The notes under the pieces are model-generated. The model did no database searches. It was not told where the DNA came from and saw nothing but the letters and a program-made list of their open reading frames with translations. 7,775 bases of DNA from Clostridiales bacterium. GTDB taxonomy: Bacteria; Bacillota; Clostridia; Oscillospirales; Oscillospiraceae. The position numbers were made by a program, and so were the translations under genes. The stretch lies in NCBI GenBank assembly GCA_902363045.1, contig CABIYX010000002.1:15570-23344 (forward strand), read 5' to 3'. Shown piece after piece: positions 6,501 through 7,775 of this stretch. The first letter of the stretch is position 1. Every line of letters begins with the position of its first letter.

Positions 6501-7091
6501 CCCGAAAAACTCAGCCCGCACCGGGGCCTCCATAGCTGGGGAGTACACATCCAGGATGCCGCCCCGGAGGGCAAACTGGCCCGGCCCCTCCACCTGCTCG
6601 CAGCGGACATAGCCCGCCTGCGTCAGGTGGGCGGTCAGCTCCTCCAGATCAGCGGTCTGTCCCACCTCCAAAACCGCGCAGGCGCGCTCCAGCGCCTCCG
6701 GCGGGAGGGTGCGCTGGAGCAGGGCCTCCACAGTGGCCACCAGACAGGGGATCTCCCCCCGGGTCAGACGGTAGAGGAGGCGGAGACGCCGGTGCTCCCA
6801 CTGTCGGGAGACCGTGGCGATGTTATGGAACAGAAAGGATCGGGCGGCCAGCACAGGGACCTCCCCGCCTGTGAGGAAGGACAGGTCCCGGGCCATCCGC
6901 TCCGCCTCCCCCTCGTCGGCGCACACCATCACCACCGGGCGGCCGCTCTCCTGCCCCAGGCAGGCGGCGAAGTGGGCCCGGTGGACCGCCGCCAGTCCGG
7001 ACACCGCCACCGGGGACTGTCCGCCGTCCAACGCTGCCAGCAGCTGTTGAAATTCCGGCAGCTCTCTCAAAACAGAGCGGAGTATCTCCAT
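3579..7091 (-). CDS. mfd: Transcription-repair coupling factor Mfd
   Basis: This 1170-residue protein is full length for Mfd. It is an ATP-driven DNA translocase that pushes stalled RNA polymerase off damaged DNA and recruits UvrA for nucleotide excision repair. Residues about 1-330 form the UvrB-like module. The RNA-polymerase-interacting (CarD-like) domain contains DLVVHEHHGVGRYVG (503-517). The two RecA-like translocase domains follow, with Walker A GDVGYGKTE (653-661), DEEQ (754-757), SATPIPRT (780-787) and QLHQIRGRVGRS (921-932). Next come AMRDLEIRGAGNVLG (972-986, the TRG region) and the C-terminal regulatory domain (about 1020-1140). A TTG at 7094 directly precedes the ATG at 7091. The ATG is preferred because it lies 9 bases from GAGGAG, against 6 for the TTG. 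tadA follows and is probably cotranscribed. The leader may contain a terminator (7136-7184). No frameshift or missing motif is seen. Confidence 0.98.
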   Translation of the reverse strand: MEILRSVLRELPEFQQLLAALDGGQSPVAVSGLAAVHRAHFAACLGQESGRPVVMVCADEGEAERMARDLSFLTGGEVPVLAARSFLFHNIATVSRQWEHRRLRLLYRLTRGEIPCLVATVEALLQRTLPPEALERACAVLEVGQTADLEELTAHLTQAGYVRCEQVEGPGQFALRGGILDVYSPAMEAPVRAEFFGDEVDALGIFDPGTQRRTANVEKAVLLPAAETLLHLAPGGLAGLLKQLDRRSAAAVQDGLEELAATLRQDREALEEGRSFPVADRYLPLIYPELATAVDYLPYDACVLFSESSRVGERAKTWQWQLEEDVKTLLERGELDGTCGALSRSYEQLCRRLEDFPFAYLDSFALSAYPAAPRCVLSLMAKQLPSFGASLETAVQDLSHYQSAGFSVLVLVSSEQRALNLQTLLREQKVKSGVDFTLKALPRPGQILLTVGGLSGGMEYPGLKLAVITEGQSGGAKKRPRPVKKEATNRQKLKSYADLSPGDLVVHEHHGVGRYVGMVKMPADGIEKDYVKIAYAGTDVLYVPATQLDLVSKYIGGGEDAQETKKLSKLGGTDWERAKTKAKKAVADLAKGLIQLYAQRQRQPGFAFSPDSPWQREFEEQFEYSETDDQLRCIGEIKRDMERPVPMDRLLCGDVGYGKTEVAFRAMMKCVLDGKQAAILVPTTVLARQHYLTALRRFAKYPVNIDVVSRFRTPAQMKETLRRVEEGRVDILIGTHRLFNKDVRFKDLGLLVVDEEQRFGVQHKEKLKERFAQVDVLTLSATPIPRTLNMAMSGIRDMSTLEEPPADRLPVQTYVLEHNWPVLADAMRRELERGGQVYYLHNRVETIDRTAARIGQLLGEDAAVGVAHGKMSQEAIDDVMSRMTDGELNVLVCTTIIETGIDLPNANTLIIEDADHLGLAQLHQIRGRVGRSNRRAFAYLTYRRGKVLTEVAAKRLSAIREFAEFGSGFKIAMRDLEIRGAGNVLGPEQSGFMLSVGYDMYLKLLEEAVLTQQGQPVPKRTECAADLAVAASIPDRYVPAPEQRMDLYRRIAAIRSEEEADDLVDELIDRYGEPPRTVNNLISVALLRAAAAEADITDIAQKNGQLIFTLEQFRLEPFSLLCDRERYRNRLLLIPGDVPRFTLRLRKGDDPLRCAQSLVEDYARVCGEAE

Positions 7092-7100
7092 CAAATATCA

Positions 7101-7106
7101 CTCCTC
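7101..7106 (-). promoter_or_regulatory. Ribosome binding site of mfd
   Basis: GAGGAG on the minus strand lies 9 bases before the ATG at 7091 and 6 bases before a TTG at 7094. Both starts are in frame, so the choice changes the protein by only one residue. Confidence 0.8.
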
Positions 7107-7135
7107 GTACCAATATATCCCATGATATGGAAATC

Positions 7136-7184
7136 AAAAAGCACCAATGCCCCCTGTCCCGAGGGATAGGGGGTGGGCGCTGGT
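7136..7184 (-). terminator. Intrinsic terminator upstream of mfd, possible leader attenuator
   Basis: Bases 7150-7159 and 7164-7173 pair as ten positions around a 4-base loop. One of them is a G.U wobble on the plus strand but an A.C mismatch on the minus strand. An outer ACCA/TGGT pair (7143-7146 with 7181-7184) extends the stem. On the minus strand TTTTT (7140-7136) follows two bases later. It may end the spoIIP transcript. However, a sigma-A-like promoter only about 14 bases before it would make it part of the mfd leader. Confidence 0.65.
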
Positions 7185-7197
7185 TGGATCGTTTCTC

Positions 7198-7226
7198 AGT
7201 TTACCCGGTTTTCTCCTCCCCGTCAA
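7198..7226 (-). promoter_or_regulatory. Sigma-A-like promoter for mfd
   Basis: TTGACG (7226-7221) and TAAACT (7203-7198) are separated by exactly 17 bases. The -35 matches consensus at five of six positions and the -10 at four of six. Transcription would start near 7191, giving a leader of about 100 bases that includes the terminator-like hairpin. The -35 overlaps the stop codon of the small ORF at 7223-7360. A second, weaker option is TATATT at 7117-7112, but its start would fall on the mfd ribosome site. Confidence 0.5.
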
Positions 7227-7360
7227 GGGCGCTCCCCTCCAGCCTCCGGCGGAATATCAGTCCAGTCCCGGGAAAATTTAAAGGTTATGTAATACTTTTT
7301 CGTCTCTTTTGTAATAACTCTTTGATAGGATGAATCCTGCAAGAGACAAGTTCGTTTCAT
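7223..7360 (-). CDS. Candidate small protein, 45 residues, unknown
   Basis: The frame begins MKRTCLLQDSSYQR and continues through a basic, aromatic stretch (KKYYITFKFSRDWTDIP) to TGA at 7225-7223. An AGAGG site lies 6 bases before the ATG. It has no signal peptide, membrane segment or domain that I recognise. It lies between spoIIP and mfd on the same strand, in an island clearly richer in A/T than its neighbours, with AAA, TAT and ATT codons that they mostly avoid. This fits a transferred or relic gene. The similar start at 2959 and the shared AGTTRTTACAAAAGA sequence hint at a second copy. It may be a remnant of a longer gene or not translated at all. Confidence 0.35.
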   Translation of the reverse strand: MKRTCLLQDSSYQRVITKETKKYYITFKFSRDWTDIPPEAGGERP

Positions 7361-7376
7361 TTTAATCCTCTTTTTC

Positions 7377-7424
7377 AGTGACAGGTTCCGGGCGCTTTGG
7401 AGCGGCGTCCCGGGACCTGTCACT
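7377..7424 (+). terminator. Long hairpin between spoIIP and the small ORF
   Basis: AGTGACAGGTTCCGGG (7377-7392) pairs with CCCGGGACCTGTCACT (7409-7424) over 16 positions. One of them (7387 with 7414) is a G.U wobble on the plus strand but an A.C mismatch on the minus strand. The last stem T and three more (7424-7427) give a short T tail on the plus strand. The minus strand has GAAAAAG after the stem. Structure and tail thus favour plus-strand termination, although no plus-strand gene precedes it. Position alone would suggest the end of spoIIP, 8 bases beyond its stop. Its role is uncertain. Confidence 0.5.
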
Positions 7425-7432
7425 TTTCTGCA

Positions 7433-7775
7433 TTATGTGACCCACATGGTGTTCAGCACCTGGCTGACGCTCTGGGCAAAGAGGCGGGCCCCGTCCACCG
7501 CCTCGGTGAGGGTGTTCCCGTGGCCCCCCACCTCCACCAGCAGATAGCCTGGGGAGAGCTGTTGGTTATAGCTGCTGTTGCGCAGTACGATGGGCCGGGC
7601 CAGGCTCACATAGTCGGAGATCAACTCCTCCTGGAACCGGACGGCCAGGGCCAGATTGTCGATCCAGTACGGATGCTGCGCTCCGCCGCCGTCGGTACCC
7701 ACCACCAGCATGACCTGGGCGGTCTTTTTCCCATTCTCCTGGGTGACCAGCTTATAGATAGAGCCGTCGCTGCCC
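7433..7775 (-). CDS. spoIIP: Stage II sporulation protein P, C-terminal part (runs off the window)
   Basis: The last 113 residues are present and the rest lies beyond the right edge. SpoIIP is a membrane-anchored cell-wall amidase/endopeptidase. With SpoIID and SpoIIM it remodels peptidoglycan so that the mother cell can engulf the forespore. Recognisable family stretches are VMLVVGTDGG, HPYWIDNLALAV, LARPIVLRNSSYNQQLSPG, and the C-terminal LLVEVGGHGNTLTEA, which carries a conserved Glu. The upstream catalytic region and the N-terminal membrane anchor cannot be checked here. The frame is open to the window edge, so the Met at 7711 is internal rather than a start. Presence of this gene implies an endospore-forming lineage. 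Confidence 0.93.
   Translation of the reverse strand, partial: GSDGSIYKLVTQENGKKTAQVMLVVGTDGGGAQHPYWIDNLALAVRFQEELISDYVSLARPIVLRNSSYNQQLSPGYLLVEVGGHGNTLTEAVDGARLFAQSVSQVLNTMWVT

Noticed and set aside
7127..7333. A 68-codon plus-strand ORF upstream of mfd
   Set aside because: It has no ribosome site, covers the minus-strand terminator and promoter, and has no recognisable features.
1..7775. CRISPR arrays, tRNA or rRNA genes, intact insertion sequences, toxin-antitoxin or defence genes
   Set aside because: None was seen on either strand. There are no regularly spaced repeats, no tRNA-like cloverleaf, and no transposase or recombinase motif.

Overview
The window looks like a GC-rich, endospore-forming Firmicute of the Oscillospiraceae type (Flavonifractor, Lawsonibacter or Pseudoflavonifractor relatives). 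This rests on the spoIIP gene, strong GC3 codon use with AGGAGG-type ribosome sites, and REP-like hairpins. No species can be named from the sequence alone. The protein-coding content is mostly housekeeping, and I see no phage, CRISPR, defence or intact insertion element.

Layout, left to right. Bases 1-339 hold at most the last codons of a plus-strand gene, then a block of hairpins resembling dispersed intergenic repeats, then a minus-strand intrinsic terminator. Next is a minus-strand DUF1846 (UPF0371) gene of unknown function with a clear sigma-A promoter. It is divergent from a plus-strand TSUP (TauE/SafE, YfcA-like) membrane transporter gene. The space between them holds an inverted repeat, an extended -10 promoter and a leader hairpin. 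The transporter gene ends at a textbook terminator and converges on tadA (tRNA adenosine-34 deaminase). tadA lies 71 bases downstream of mfd (transcription-repair coupling factor) on the minus strand, and the two probably form an operon. Upstream of mfd is a 340-base intergenic region with a terminator, a sigma-A-like promoter, a candidate 45-residue ORF and a long hairpin. The window ends inside the 3' part of spoIIP, also on the minus strand.

Functionally, mfd removes stalled RNA polymerase and recruits excision repair, TadA makes the wobble inosine of tRNA-Arg, and SpoIIP belongs to the forespore engulfment machinery. They appear to be neighbours rather than parts of one pathway.

The less ordinary signals are all non-coding or very short. 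Two interlocked inverted repeats, one built from TTTTCCACA 9-mers, lie between mfd and tadA. A related inverted repeat sits in the divergent DUF1846/TSUP promoter region. Two AT-rich islands, next to tadA and next to spoIIP, each carry a hairpin followed by a similar short start region (MKKSC and MKRTC) and a shared 15-mer, and may be diverged copies of one small element. I found no convincing new multi-gene system.
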